A model generated the notes under the pieces. The model had not been told where the DNA came from and searched no databases. It was given only the letters and a program-made list of their open reading frames with translations. From JAFNAG01 sp963721405 (GTDB taxonomy: Bacteria; Acidobacteriota; UBA6911): DNA of 64,000 bases. The stretch lies in contig CAVRJA010000003.1 of NCBI GenBank assembly GCA_963721405.1, forward strand, positions 806,001 through 870,000. The letters are read 5' to 3'. Shown here one piece after another: positions 35,878 to 44,531 of this stretch (its first letter is position 1; each line of letters begins with the position of its first letter). The position numbers and the translations under genes were made by a program.

Positions 35878-37698
35878 ATGCGAACCACTTCAACGACCAT
35901 TATTCGCTGCCTCGTCCTTCTGACCTGCCTGGCTGTTGCAGGCTTCGCTCCGGCAGTCATGGGGCAGAAGGTGACGGACATCAAGGCGATCGACCAGAAA
36001 CCATCCGGATCGGACCCGCAGTTCAAGGTCAAGCTCGATTTCAACCGCTGGCATGACTGCGCGGAGATCAAATCGGACCTGCTGCGCATGGAAAAAGCCT
36101 GGCCGAAATTTCTCAAGTATTCCTCCGTCGGCAAGAGCTATGACGGCAAGGACATGATGTGCATGACGATCAACAATCCCGACACCGGCCCGGAGATGAG
36201 CAAGGCGGCCATGTACATCGAGGCCAACGTCCACGGCAACGAGATCCAGGGAGCTGAGATCTGCCTGTACACCATCTGGTACCTGATGGAGAACTACGGC
36301 AGGATCGAAAACATCACCAGGCTCGTCAATGAACGGGTCTTTTACCTCTTCCCCACCGTCAATCCCGACGGCCGCGATTATTTCATGAAGGGGCCCACCG
36401 GGGTTCAGGCTCGCGGCGGCCACGTCCCCACGGATGAAGACAACGACGGGCTGGTGGATCAGGATGACATCATCGACCTGAACGGCAACGGCGTCATCGA
36501 CCAGATCCGGAAGTACGTCCCCGGCCAGGGGAATTACCGCAAGAGCACTCTTGATCCCCGCATGATGGAACCTGTTCCCCAGGGAGAAAAAGGGGATTAC
36601 ATCATGCTCGGGCGGGAAGGCATGGATAACGACGGCGACGGCGCCGTGGCCGGGCGCATGGGCGGCGGCTACGATCCCAACCGCAACTGGGCCAGCGACT
36701 GGCAACCCGACTACATCCAGGGCGGATCGATGCACTACCCGTTCGAACTGCCGGAAGCAAAGGCCATCAACGACTTTCTCCTGTCGCATCCCAACATCGC
36801 CGGCGTTCAGTCCTACCACAACAACGGCGGCATGATCCTGCGAGGGCCGGGCGCCGAATGGGCGGGTGAATACCCGCGGGCGGATGTCATGGCCTACGAT
36901 GAGCTGGGCCGGAACGGGGAGCGCATCCTCCCCTTCTATCGCTACCTGGTGATCTGGAGCGGCCTGTACACGGTGCACGGAGGTTTCATCGACTGGACGA
37001 ATGACGGACTCGGCATCCTCTCGTTCTCCAACGAGCTCTGGAACGGCGATCAGTACTACACCAGCCCGGCCCTGAAGGAGCAGCAGAGAGACCCGAACAG
37101 CCCGATCAGCCCGCGGGTGGCCAACTACTGGTTCAACGACAATCTCGAATTCGGCGACGAGTTCACGGAATGGAAGGAGTTCGACCATCCGCAGTTCGGC
37201 AAGGTCGAGATGGGCGGTACGTGGAAAAAAACCTACGGGCGCGTGCCCCCGCGTTTCATGAACGAGGAACTGTGCCACCGCAACATGGCATTCTCCTTGT
37301 ATCAGGCGGGCGAGATGCCGAAGATCAGCCTGGGCGAAACCAAGGTGGAATCGATCGGCGAAGGCGTCTATCGCGTTCGCGTGGACATCACGAATGAGCG
37401 CCTGGTTCCGACCATCCTGGCCAAAGCGGCTGAGAACAACGTAGTCGCGCCCGACCTTTTGACCGTCGAGGGGAAAAACGCCGAGGTCCTGGCGGCCGGC
37501 TGGGTGCTCGACAAGTTCCGGAATACCGCGACCCAGCTGATCGACCAGCATGATCTCAAACGCATCATGCTCCGCAACGGCCAGCCGGGGAACGCCACCA
37601 GGACGATCGAGTACCTGGTGAAGGGCGCCGGGGACGTTACGGTCGCATATGCGAGTCTCAAGGGCGGCACTGCCCGCAAGACGATCGCATTGAAGTGA
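35878..37698 (+). CDS. Exported M14 zinc carboxypeptidase
   Basis: 606 residues with signal peptide (about 1-30, ending APAVMGQ). Zinc ligands HxxE in EANVHGNEIQGAE, conserved DPNRNWASDW, zinc histidine in VQSYHNNGG and catalytic glutamate in SFSNELW, so it should be active. Calcium-loop-like DEDNDGLVDQDD, DLNGNGVID and DNDGDGAVAG stretches occur in an insert. A C-terminal beta-sandwich (about 480-605) may be a CARDB-like module. Tandem with the preceding M14 gene and followed by a strong terminator; role probably degradation of extracellular peptides. Confidence 0.92.
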   Translation: MRTTSTTIIRCLVLLTCLAVAGFAPAVMGQKVTDIKAIDQKPSGSDPQFKVKLDFNRWHDCAEIKSDLLRMEKAWPKFLKYSSVGKSYDGKDMMCMTINNPDTGPEMSKAAMYIEANVHGNEIQGAEICLYTIWYLMENYGRIENITRLVNERVFYLFPTVNPDGRDYFMKGPTGVQARGGHVPTDEDNDGLVDQDDIIDLNGNGVIDQIRKYVPGQGNYRKSTLDPRMMEPVPQGEKGDYIMLGREGMDNDGDGAVAGRMGGGYDPNRNWASDWQPDYIQGGSMHYPFELPEAKAINDFLLSHPNIAGVQSYHNNGGMILRGPGAEWAGEYPRADVMAYDELGRNGERILPFYRYLVIWSGLYTVHGGFIDWTNDGLGILSFSNELWNGDQYYTSPALKEQQRDPNSPISPRVANYWFNDNLEFGDEFTEWKEFDHPQFGKVEMGGTWKKTYGRVPPRFMNEELCHRNMAFSLYQAGEMPKISLGETKVESIGEGVYRVRVDITNERLVPTILAKAAENNVVAPDLLTVEGKNAEVLAAGWVLDKFRNTATQLIDQHDLKRIMLRNGQPGNATRTIEYLVKGAGDVTVAYASLKGGTARKTIALK

Positions 37699-37714
37699 TC
37701 GATCGGGCAGTTCC

Positions 37715-37780
37715 AACCAAGAAATGCCGGGACACGAGGAATGCCTCCAGCGTGTCCCGGCATTTCTTGGTTTTTGTTTT
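37715..37780 (+). terminator. Rho-independent terminator of the M14 operon
   Basis: Arms 37715-37735 and 37752-37772 are exact reverse complements (21 of 21), followed by a T-rich tail (TTTTTGTTTT). It ends the M14 operon and touches the convergent glycosylase stop codon at 37779. Confidence 0.9.
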
Positions 37781-38489
37781 AGGGGTTGATCCCGAGCGCC
37801 TTCAGCGTCGCAGTCATCTGGCCGCCCCAATCGCGGCTCGCTCGCGGGTTGGCGCCGCTCGGGTGCGGCGCGCAGGCTATGGCGAGGTTCATTCCGGCCA
37901 GGGCCAGCCGCGCCCGCTTTTCCGCGAAACGCCCGATGCCGATCACAAGCCGTGCCCCGAGCAGGTCGATGGCCGCGCGCAACGCGCGGTCGCATGAAGC
38001 AAACAGCGGCCCGTGATCCCCTGTTCTAAGCCGGTCCGGTGTAAGGTTTTTGCCGTCGGCGTCAAAGAAGCAGAGCGGGCAGTAGTTGACCACGAAAATC
38101 CTTGCGAAAAAACACTTCGGCGTTCCGAAGGCATCGCGCGCCCATCCCCAGAGGCGCCTCCCGCTGATTTCGCCGCGGTGACAGGAGAACCCTTCCACCG
38201 GCCGCTTCGGATGTTCCGTGGCGGGCCTGGTCACACGGCCGGTGATGCCAAGCCAGTCACGCACCATCTCAAGGTCGCCGAACGGCACTCCGGTCTGCAC
38301 CATCCCCCATGGGCCGGGATTCATGCCCACGAGGACGATTTCGCGTTTTCCCACACCGTAGCGATGAATGTACTCGGCGTGCGGCGCCCATGCGTACTCC
38401 AGGGGATTGTACACGTAGGCGGCGGGCCGGCTGAATCTGAGGCCGCGCAATTCCGCGCGCAGATTGAGGACAATCCGTTCCATTTGCAT
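37779..38489 (-). CDS. SMUG1-like uracil-DNA glycosylase
   Basis: Base excision repair: removes uracil and oxidised pyrimidines. 236 residues. The SMUG1 active-site block GMNPGPWGMVQTGVPFG and second motif PHPSGANPRAS are clear, plus GFSCHRGEISGRRLWGW and NYCPLCFF. Length is slightly below animal SMUG1 (270). Bacterial SMUG1 is patchily distributed. Convergent with the M14 operon. Confidence 0.9.
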   Translation of the reverse strand: MQMERIVLNLRAELRGLRFSRPAAYVYNPLEYAWAPHAEYIHRYGVGKREIVLVGMNPGPWGMVQTGVPFGDLEMVRDWLGITGRVTRPATEHPKRPVEGFSCHRGEISGRRLWGWARDAFGTPKCFFARIFVVNYCPLCFFDADGKNLTPDRLRTGDHGPLFASCDRALRAAIDLLGARLVIGIGRFAEKRARLALAGMNLAIACAPHPSGANPRASRDWGGQMTATLKALGINP

Positions 38490-38776
38490 AGGCGCTCATA
38501 ATACCCCATGCAGCACTATGGTGCGAGTCCGCATAGCAGAATCAGAAGGCACGCCAAACCGTCACGACCTGCCACACTCGGAGGTTGCAGTTTTCCGGCC
38601 ATTTCTGCATAGTATGAAAAATGAGATCGCCGAATCTGACGACAGGATTCCGGCACTCGGGCGACGGGCGGTTGAGAATTCCCCTGGCGAGTCTGCTTCC
38701 CTTCGGATCGTGAGCGGTAAGTCGAGCCGGCCTTGCAGCGAACTGCCCGGCGACCTTTCAGGAAAGGAGTTTTGGC

Positions 38777-39211
38777 ATGAGAAACGCGCACCAGGTCCTG
38801 GAGTCCAAGGGAAATGACATTTGGAAAATCGACCCTGATGCTTCGGTCTATGACGCCCTGAGGCTCATGGCCGAAAAGAATGTGGGAGCATTGCTGGTCG
38901 TGCGTGACGCGAAGCTCGTCGGAATATTTTCCGAGCGCGATTATGCGCGCAAGGTCTTCTTGAGGGGCAAACATTCGAAGGACACGCAGATCCACGAAAT
39001 CATGACGGAAAAGCCGATCTGCGTCGCTCCGCTGGCAACAATAGAGGATTGCATGAACCTGATGACCGATAACCACATCCGTCATCTCCCTGTGGTCGAA
39101 GGGGAGATCCTGATGGGCATCATTTCGATCGGGGATGTGGTCAAGGAGATCATTACAGATCAGAAGGGGACGATCAGCGACCTGGAGGGCTACATCACCG
39201 GGAGAAGGTAG
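38777..39211 (+). CDS. Tandem CBS-domain protein
   Basis: 144 residues, two CBS domains forming a Bateman module (about 10-65 with VGALLVVRDAKLVGIFSERD; 75-130 with HIRHLPVVEGEILMGIISIGD). Such proteins bind adenine nucleotides and sense energy state; no catalytic domain is attached. AAAGGAG precedes ATG 38777. The 287-bp gap upstream holds no gene that I can see. Confidence 0.93.
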   Translation: MRNAHQVLESKGNDIWKIDPDASVYDALRLMAEKNVGALLVVRDAKLVGIFSERDYARKVFLRGKHSKDTQIHEIMTEKPICVAPLATIEDCMNLMTDNHIRHLPVVEGEILMGIISIGDVVKEIITDQKGTISDLEGYITGRR

Positions 39212-39341
39212 GGGTTGCATGTAACAAAGTTACTAAACATTACTGCACGGCTGTTACCGTTACAAACTTGCCTCAGGGAAAATCTCCCTCAATCCTTACA
39301 AAGGGTGATTGTGAGGGTTCCAGCAGGAGGTTTAGAGACCC

Positions 39342-39896
39342 ATGACCCAAGGTGAATACGGAACGGCCTATCTGGATGGATGCAACCGCACGGTGCGCTT
39401 CCTCCTTTCGCGCGGCTTATCAGAGGATGCGGCAAGGGAAACGGCTCAGGCAGCCTGGTCACGAGGATGGGAACGCCGGGCTCAAATCAGAGACGATCAA
39501 AAGACACTGACCTGGGTTAACAGCATTGCCCTCAATCTTTACCGAAGTCAATTACGCCGGGAACAAAAGCACGAAGCCATGCGGGAAATGTCCGTCCCAC
39601 CCCGTGTGAGCCTCGATTCCATCGATGCCTGCTTGCTGCTCGACCGCTGCCGGCGCTGTGATCGGGAACTCCTGGTGCGACGTTACCTGATTGGTTACGA
39701 GATCCGGGAACTCGCGCGTGATCAGGGTTGCACCGCCACTGCCGTGCGCGTGAGACTCATGCGGGCACGGAGGCATCTGCGCCGCCTGTTTGAAGGGGAC
39801 CGGCGACTTCATGGCGCCAACGCGGGAGCGACTGCCTTGCCGGGAGGGCGCCGGCCGCGGAACGGAGATCTCTGGTTTTGCCGACAGGCGGCATAA
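39342..39896 (+). CDS. ECF-type RNA polymerase sigma factor
   Basis: 184 residues. Region 2 at about 10-75 (FLLSRGLSEDAARETAQAAW, TWVNSIALNLYRSQLRREQ) and region 4 at about 100-150 (LLVRRYLIGYEIRELARDQG, TATAVRVRLMRARRHLRRLF). The C-terminal 30 residues are unusual. Not next to a zf-HC2 protein. An AGGAGG lies 12 bp upstream of ATG 39342. The 3-prime end overlaps a short unknown frame. Confidence 0.82.
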   Translation: MTQGEYGTAYLDGCNRTVRFLLSRGLSEDAARETAQAAWSRGWERRAQIRDDQKTLTWVNSIALNLYRSQLRREQKHEAMREMSVPPRVSLDSIDACLLLDRCRRCDRELLVRRYLIGYEIRELARDQGCTATAVRVRLMRARRHLRRLFEGDRRLHGANAGATALPGGRRPRNGDLWFCRQAA

Positions 39897-40295
39897 TGTT
39901 CACATCCACGACGGCGACTCGACCGCAGGAACGATGCGGGAATCCGGATTTCCCGGGCAACACTTCGCGTTTCGAGAGGCGCAGGCATCGGGACCTGCTC
40001 CACAGGGGCTCCCGGTCGATGGATGGGTGGCAAAGCGTGCCGCGCACCTCGCGGAACTGGCAGGTGTCGATGCAACAGAGATCCGGAGAGAATGGGCCGG
40101 GATCGAAACCCTGCTCGCAGGCAGCGCCTCACGAACTTCACGCTGACGGACACCGGGGCCGAGGTGCTGGCCTGCAGCCGCGATTTTCCCGCGATTCACC
40201 CCATCGACTTGTGGCTCGGCGGCGTGCATCTGACCCGCAATAACCTCTGGCGCTGGGATGATACGGAGGGCAGGCTGAAATCGCACAAATATTGA
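39811..40295 (+). pseudogene. Possible broken gene after the sigma factor
   Basis: Two short frames overlap here. One, from ATG 39811, ends at 40146 (WVAKRAAHLAELAGVDATEI), and another ends at 40295 (FTLTDTGAEVLACSRDF, WLGGVHLTRNNLWRWDD). Read across a frame change near 40130, they could be one gene of about 160 residues that starts inside the sigma gene. No family recognised. A shadow frame cannot be excluded. Confidence 0.3.
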
Positions 40296-40845
40296 TTCAG
40301 CGTATCCCTTGCGGCGCAGGCTTGCGGATCCCTTCCTGCCGGAAAGAGGCGCGGCAGAGGGCGCATGTCCCTTTCCAGGCCTTCAGATGTTTATCGCGCC
40401 GCTGAAGCAGAATCGGCTACTGAAGGCAAACGGGAGTTGGCACTGTCGCGGCTGCCTCCCACACTTTGACAGCGACAATGAGAATCAAAGCCTCTCAGGG
40501 ACCGCGCGGTCCCCGCGGGCAGGCGCTGGGCTTTGCGAGCGCCGCCGAAAACGAGGATACGATCACGCGCTTCCGATCTTATTGCCTTATTGTGCCTGTG
40601 CGCTGCGCGCGAGCGCACCCGGATTCCTTCGCTCTCGTGCGAACAGGTGCCCGCCTGAGCCTCCGCGGCGGCATTGCCCCATCCGATTGCGACTGCACGG
40701 CAAACACCTCGGCCGCCCAGCCTGCTTAGGGAGCAGTCGCCGTAGTTTCCGGTAAGGCCGTTTCTGAGGAATTATGATCCACAAAGATATCTCTCCTTTT
40801 GAAATACTATAGTTTATAGGTTTTGGATTATTCGATCGGTCTCCT
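40296..40845. other. Gap at the island edge
   Basis: 550 bp with no convincing gene on either strand. The first 450 bp have the high GC of the flanking chromosome; the last 90 bp (about 40770-40845) turn AT-rich and mark the left edge of the accessory island. Confidence 0.5.
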
Positions 40846-41234
40846 TCATAACTTCTTCTCCTTCTTCTTAATGCTTTCCATTGGATTCAAGTTTAGTTCG
40901 AGGCGCTCGATAATCGCGGCGAGCCGTTTTTGTTTGCCTTCATCAGTTTTGGCTCCTAGAAAATAGGAGGCGGCATATGTTTTGCGCATGGAATGCGTCA
41001 TTTTCATGAAATTCGCAATGGCGATTTCATGAGGCTTCAGCATATCCTCAAACGACTGAAACTGCTCGTCTGTAAGCGGGCTTGGCTTGGTTGAAGTCCA
41101 GCGGCCGTTTTGTTGGGCGATTTTGATCTTCGTTCGGCCGAAATCAGTCATCAAACCCTGAGACTCAAGCTTTTTGACGAGACCTTTATTTTTATCCGAC
41201 CAGTCGCTCGCTGTGTCGCGCTGCTTGAAATATT
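40846..41234 (-). pseudogene. YdeI/OmpD-associated family gene, 3-prime part
   Basis: C-terminal two thirds of a YdeI-like protein cut by the first IS66 element. Reading minus-strand: KQRDTASDWSDKNKGLVKKL, then GRTKIKIAQQNGRW, HSMRKTYAASYFLGAK and a lysine-rich tail. Removing the element and one target copy joins it in frame with 43663-43864 to give 591 bp (196 residues), the usual family length. YdeI-family proteins have been linked to resistance to cationic peptides. AT-rich relative to the core genes. Confidence 0.85.
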
Positions 41235-41325
41235 GTAATTGTTTACCGCATTGAAAGTCTAGCAGTTCCTGCCGTTTTTGACGACCCTCTGGACAAATCG
41301 CCCCGTTTCTGCTACGGTAAGGTGG

Positions 41326-42735
41326 ATGAGTGCTGACAAAGACCGCCGGCAGGCCGATTCCGTAGACAAGCTTGAGAAGGAGAACAAGTCGCTTCGTGAC
41401 CGGCTTGATAAGGCGCTTGCGGAAATCGAACGGCTCCGCAAGGAACTCGAAGAGGCCTTGCGCTCTCTCAAGCGGCAAGCCGCGCCGTTCTCCAAGGGTG
41501 ATGCGAAGCCGACTCCAAAGCCGCCTGGCCGCAAGCCCGGCGAGAGCTACGGCCAACGAGCGTTCCGGCCCGTTCCGGCAAGAGTCGACCAGCACATTGC
41601 GGTCCCATTGCCGGAAAACTCGCTGTGCTGCGGAGCGCCGGTGATCTTCGAAGACACCAAGCCGCAATTTCAAGAAGACATTGTGCGGCTGACGACCGTG
41701 CGCCGATTCGACATCCAGATCGGCCGATGTGCCTGTTGTGGACGACATGTCCAGGGTCGTCATCCGCTGCAGACTTCGGATGCGCTGGGAGCCGCACAAG
41801 TACAGCTTGGACCCGAGGCGCTGTCCCTGGCGGCGCATCTGAACAAGGAGATGGGGATCTCCCACGAGCGCGTGGCTCGCGTTCTGGAATTGGGTTACGG
41901 CTTGCGGACCAACCGCAGCACCCTGTGTCGAGCATTGACGCGCCTTGGCGAAAAGGCTGCGCCCACTTACGACCAACTTGTGGCTGCTGCGCGTGCCAGC
42001 ATGGTCAACCACCTGGACGAAACCGGGTGGCGGGTAGCGGCGCACCTGGAATGGCTCTGGGTAGCCGTCAGCGAACAGGTCACCGTCTACGCGATCCTTC
42101 CCGGCCGGGGATTCGAACAAGCGGCTACGATTTTGGGACCAGACTACGAGGGCTTTCTCAACCATGACGGCTGGGCGCCCTACTATCGCTTTACCCGGGC
42201 TTATCATCAAAGTTGCCTGAGCCATTTGATCCGTCGCTGCGAGGATCTGATCAAGATTGCCTCTGTCTCCGGCGCTCTCTTTCCCCTGGCGGTGATGGCG
42301 TTGCTCTACAGGGGTTTGGCACTGCGAGATCGCTATGGACTCGGCCAGATCTCACTGCATGGGCTCCATGTCGCTACCGGAAGGCTGGAATACGCCATGG
42401 ACCGACTGCTCGCGCGCACATTCCGTCTGCCGGCCAACCGGCGATTGGCCAATCACCTGTGCCATGAACAGCCCCACTTGTTCACTTTCCTTCATTGCCC
42501 TGGAATCCAGGCCACCAACAATGTGGCCGAGCAGGCGATCCGGCCTGCCGTGGTGGCCAGAAAGACTTGGGGCGGCAACCGTACCCACAATGGCGCCCGT
42601 ACTCAGCAGATCCTGGCCAGCATCCTGCGCACCTGCCGGCAACAGGGCAAGGACGCCTTCTCCCGGTTGGTCGGGCTCCTGCGGTCCCCGGCCCAGGAGA
42701 TCCTCGATATCGTACCGGCGGCTCTCTCCCCATAG
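41326..42735 (+). CDS. tnpC: IS66 family transposase TnpC, copy 1
   Basis: 469 residues from ATG 41326 (AAGGTGG upstream). An N-terminal coiled coil (LEKENKSLRDRLDKAL) is followed by a basic PPGRKPGESYG linker, a zinc-finger-like region (CCGAPV, CACCGRH), and the DDE core: DETGW (first Asp), FLNHDGWAPYYRF (second Asp) and NNVAEQAIRPAVVARK (Glu). C-terminal helices complete the fold. It appears intact. Its TAG stop overlaps the GTG start of the next gene by one base. Confidence 0.96.
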   Translation: MSADKDRRQADSVDKLEKENKSLRDRLDKALAEIERLRKELEEALRSLKRQAAPFSKGDAKPTPKPPGRKPGESYGQRAFRPVPARVDQHIAVPLPENSLCCGAPVIFEDTKPQFQEDIVRLTTVRRFDIQIGRCACCGRHVQGRHPLQTSDALGAAQVQLGPEALSLAAHLNKEMGISHERVARVLELGYGLRTNRSTLCRALTRLGEKAAPTYDQLVAAARASMVNHLDETGWRVAAHLEWLWVAVSEQVTVYAILPGRGFEQAATILGPDYEGFLNHDGWAPYYRFTRAYHQSCLSHLIRRCEDLIKIASVSGALFPLAVMALLYRGLALRDRYGLGQISLHGLHVATGRLEYAMDRLLARTFRLPANRRLANHLCHEQPHLFTFLHCPGIQATNNVAEQAIRPAVVARKTWGGNRTHNGARTQQILASILRTCRQQGKDAFSRLVGLLRSPAQEILDIVPAALSP

Positions 42736-43646
42736 TGAAGCCAATCACCGCGGTGCCATCCCGACTGACTTTTTGCGGCCGGACCTTCTCCGCGGACGAG
42801 ATCCGTCTCATGCGGCAAATCGCGGCCGATTGCTCAGCTCTCAGCACGACTGAAATCGCGCGCACTATTTGTGAACTGCTCGACTGGAAACGCCCCACCG
42901 GACGTCTCAAAAACCACGAGTGTCGCCAGTTGCTTGAGCGGCTGGCGGATCAAGGCTGCCTGCAGTTGCCGGCACTGCGCCAGGTTGGACCGCGAGGTCC
43001 GCGCCGGACCGCATGGACCTCGGCCAGCGATCCGCAACCAGAGATCACCGGCTCGGCGCGCGACTTTGAGCCTTTGAACCTGACGCTGTTGGAAGCCGGA
43101 AGCCGCGACAGCATGCTCTGGAACGAGTTCGTTGACCGGCATCATTATCTTCGATACCGCGTGCCTGTCGGCGCGCACCTCCGCTACTTTGTACGTTCGG
43201 AACCTCTGGGAGAAACGATTCTGGCCTGCATTCAATGGTCGAGCCCGGCCTGGAAAATGGCAGCACGCGACCGCTGGATTGGCTGGAATGACCAGCAGCG
43301 GAAACGCAACCTGCAGTGCATCGTCAATCAGAGCCGATTCCTGATCCTGCCCTGGGTGCATGTTCCGGGACTCGCAAGTAAAATCCTGGCTCACTCCGTC
43401 CGTCAGCTTCCGGCCGATTTCGAACGCCAATACGGCCGAAGACCGTTTCTCCTGGAAACGCTCGTGGAAGCGAACCGATTCTCAGGCACCTGTTATCGAG
43501 CAGCCAACTGGATCTTCCTGGGAGAGACCCGCGGCCGAGGCCGCATGGATCGCTATAACAACTCCCAGCTTTCCAAGAAACTCGTTTATGTTTATCCGCT
43601 TTGCCACTCAGTTCAGCAGCGGCTGTGTGGATTGCTACCCCGGTAA
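42735..43646 (+). CDS. DUF4338 / DruA-family protein carried by IS66 element, copy 1
   Basis: 303 residues from GTG 42735, the G shared with the transposase TAG, so likely translated by coupling. N-terminal half: FSADEIRLMRQIAADCS, ICELLDWKRPTGRLKNHECR (winged-helix-like). C-terminal half has the conserved DUF4338 blocks: WNEFVDRHHYLRY, LACIQWSSPAWKMAARDRW, CIVNQSRFLILPWVHVPGLA, YGRRPFLLETLVEANRFSGT, CYRAANWIFLGETRGRGR. DUF4338 is the DruA domain of Druantia anti-phage systems. No Druantia helicase (DruE) is in the window. It may instead help transposition. The frame extends upstream to 42495 only as an overlap of the transposase. Confidence 0.85.
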   Translation: MKPITAVPSRLTFCGRTFSADEIRLMRQIAADCSALSTTEIARTICELLDWKRPTGRLKNHECRQLLERLADQGCLQLPALRQVGPRGPRRTAWTSASDPQPEITGSARDFEPLNLTLLEAGSRDSMLWNEFVDRHHYLRYRVPVGAHLRYFVRSEPLGETILACIQWSSPAWKMAARDRWIGWNDQQRKRNLQCIVNQSRFLILPWVHVPGLASKILAHSVRQLPADFERQYGRRPFLLETLVEANRFSGTCYRAANWIFLGETRGRGRMDRYNNSQLSKKLVYVYPLCHSVQQRLCGLLPR

Positions 43647-43662
43647 ACAATTACGAAATATT

Positions 43663-43864
43663 TTATATACGTATTTTCATCAACACTCTGTATTTGTCCG
43701 TCAATCCAGCCAAAGCATAGCGCCTCCTCCAGGGCTTCGCTCGCCTTGATTGTTTCCACTTTGGAATTTTTCCCAAAGATCAGCCAAATGCCCTCATTGG
43801 CGAGTGCATTCGTCGTCAGCCATTTCCTTAATTCTGCTCGATTTTTAAAGAGTATCCGGTTCAT
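43663..43864 (-). pseudogene. YdeI/OmpD-associated family gene, 5-prime part
   Basis: N-terminal part of the gene split by IS66 copy 1: MNRILFKNRAELRKWLTTNA, GIWLIFGKNSKVETIKASEA, LEEALCFGWIDGQIQSVDEN. After the target duplication it would continue with the fragment at 40846-41234. A stop soon after the junction truncates the product at about 83 residues. Confidence 0.85.
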
Positions 43865-44531
43865 GAAGCTAATCTCCCAGTCCTTAATATTTCCTCGTGA
43901 TCATGGACCTTATCGTAAGAGATGGGCTTGCCAAAGGCAATGGCGCAAGGGGCTACCCCGCTTATCCTTCATCCCCCGGCTGTTGAAACAGCAGACTCCC
44001 CAAAAAAGTCGCGATCTGGGAAGTTACGGACCCGCTGTGTTGGATCAGCGGGCGGTAAGTCGCCTTCCTGTACATAACCGGATGGCGATGAAAACGCTTC
44101 CGGGTCATTGTACGAGAACGCCGTCCTATGAAAGGGGTTGTCAAGAAAAAACCTATCCGTCCCAGGGACTGGGAGCATTTTTTTGATTCGAGACAGCCAG
44201 CCATCTCTCGGATCATGCAACCAGTTGACTCTGCGGCACTATATATTGAGATCGCCCGGTGCTGGTCGCATCCTGTCGCAAATCATGAGTCCTTGCGGTC
44301 CTACAATCCCATCGAGAATTCCAAGCACGCCGGCGGTTTTGCTGACCAGAGTCCTATCTGAGGCTTGAAGCCTATTGCTTTATTTGGCCATGCGAGGGGG
44401 CCTATTGTTAACCAGGGCCTCGATATTGCCGGGCCACGGCGTTATCTTGAGGCTCACCCTCGACCTTGCGTCTCGCTTGGGAACCAACTTGAGGGCCCGT
44501 AATGGACTCAACCAGTTGCGCGCGGGACGCT
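43865..44531. other. Gap between YdeI gene start and IS110 remnant
   Basis: About 670 bp holding one copy of the dispersed ~45-bp repeat (44051-44093) and short frames without family resemblance. Probably includes the YdeI promoter and the 3-prime non-coding end of the IS110 element. Confidence 0.45.
44051..44093. repeat. Dispersed ~45-bp repeat, copy A
   Basis: Reads GGTAAGTCGCCTTCCTGTAC, then ATAACCGGATGGCGATGAAA. Best full-length copies are A, D (53503) and E (54458), with shorter relatives B (51561), C (52409) and F (49454). Confidence 0.6.

Larger units (their letters stand above)
41235..43654 (+). mobile_element. IS66-type element with DruA-family gene, copy 1
   Basis: 2,420 bp bounded by 14-bp perfect inverted ends (GTAATTGTTTACCG) starting with the GTAA typical of IS66. 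An 8-bp target duplication GAAATATT lies at 41227-41234 and 43655-43662. Contents: one TnpC-type transposase gene and a DUF4338/DruA-family gene, no tnpA or tnpB, as in the ISBst12-type subgroup. Inserted into a YdeI-family gene. Confidence 0.93.

Noticed and set aside
35890..37995. 701-residue antisense frame over the second M14 gene
   Set aside because: A shadow of a high-GC gene; the sense frame has clear M14 motifs and a signal peptide.
40846..42225. 459-residue minus-strand open frame across the IS66 element
   Set aside because: It joins the YdeI fragment to antisense of the transposase. Only the part up to 41234 is a real gene fragment; the rest mirrors the high-GC transposase gene.
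42495..42734. 80-codon upstream extension of the DruA-family frame
   Set aside because: It lies wholly inside the transposase gene in another frame and has no DUF4338 resemblance; GTG 42735 is a better start.
42735..43646. A complete Druantia system
   Set aside because: Only the DruA-family gene is present; no DruE helicase or other druantia gene occurs in the window.
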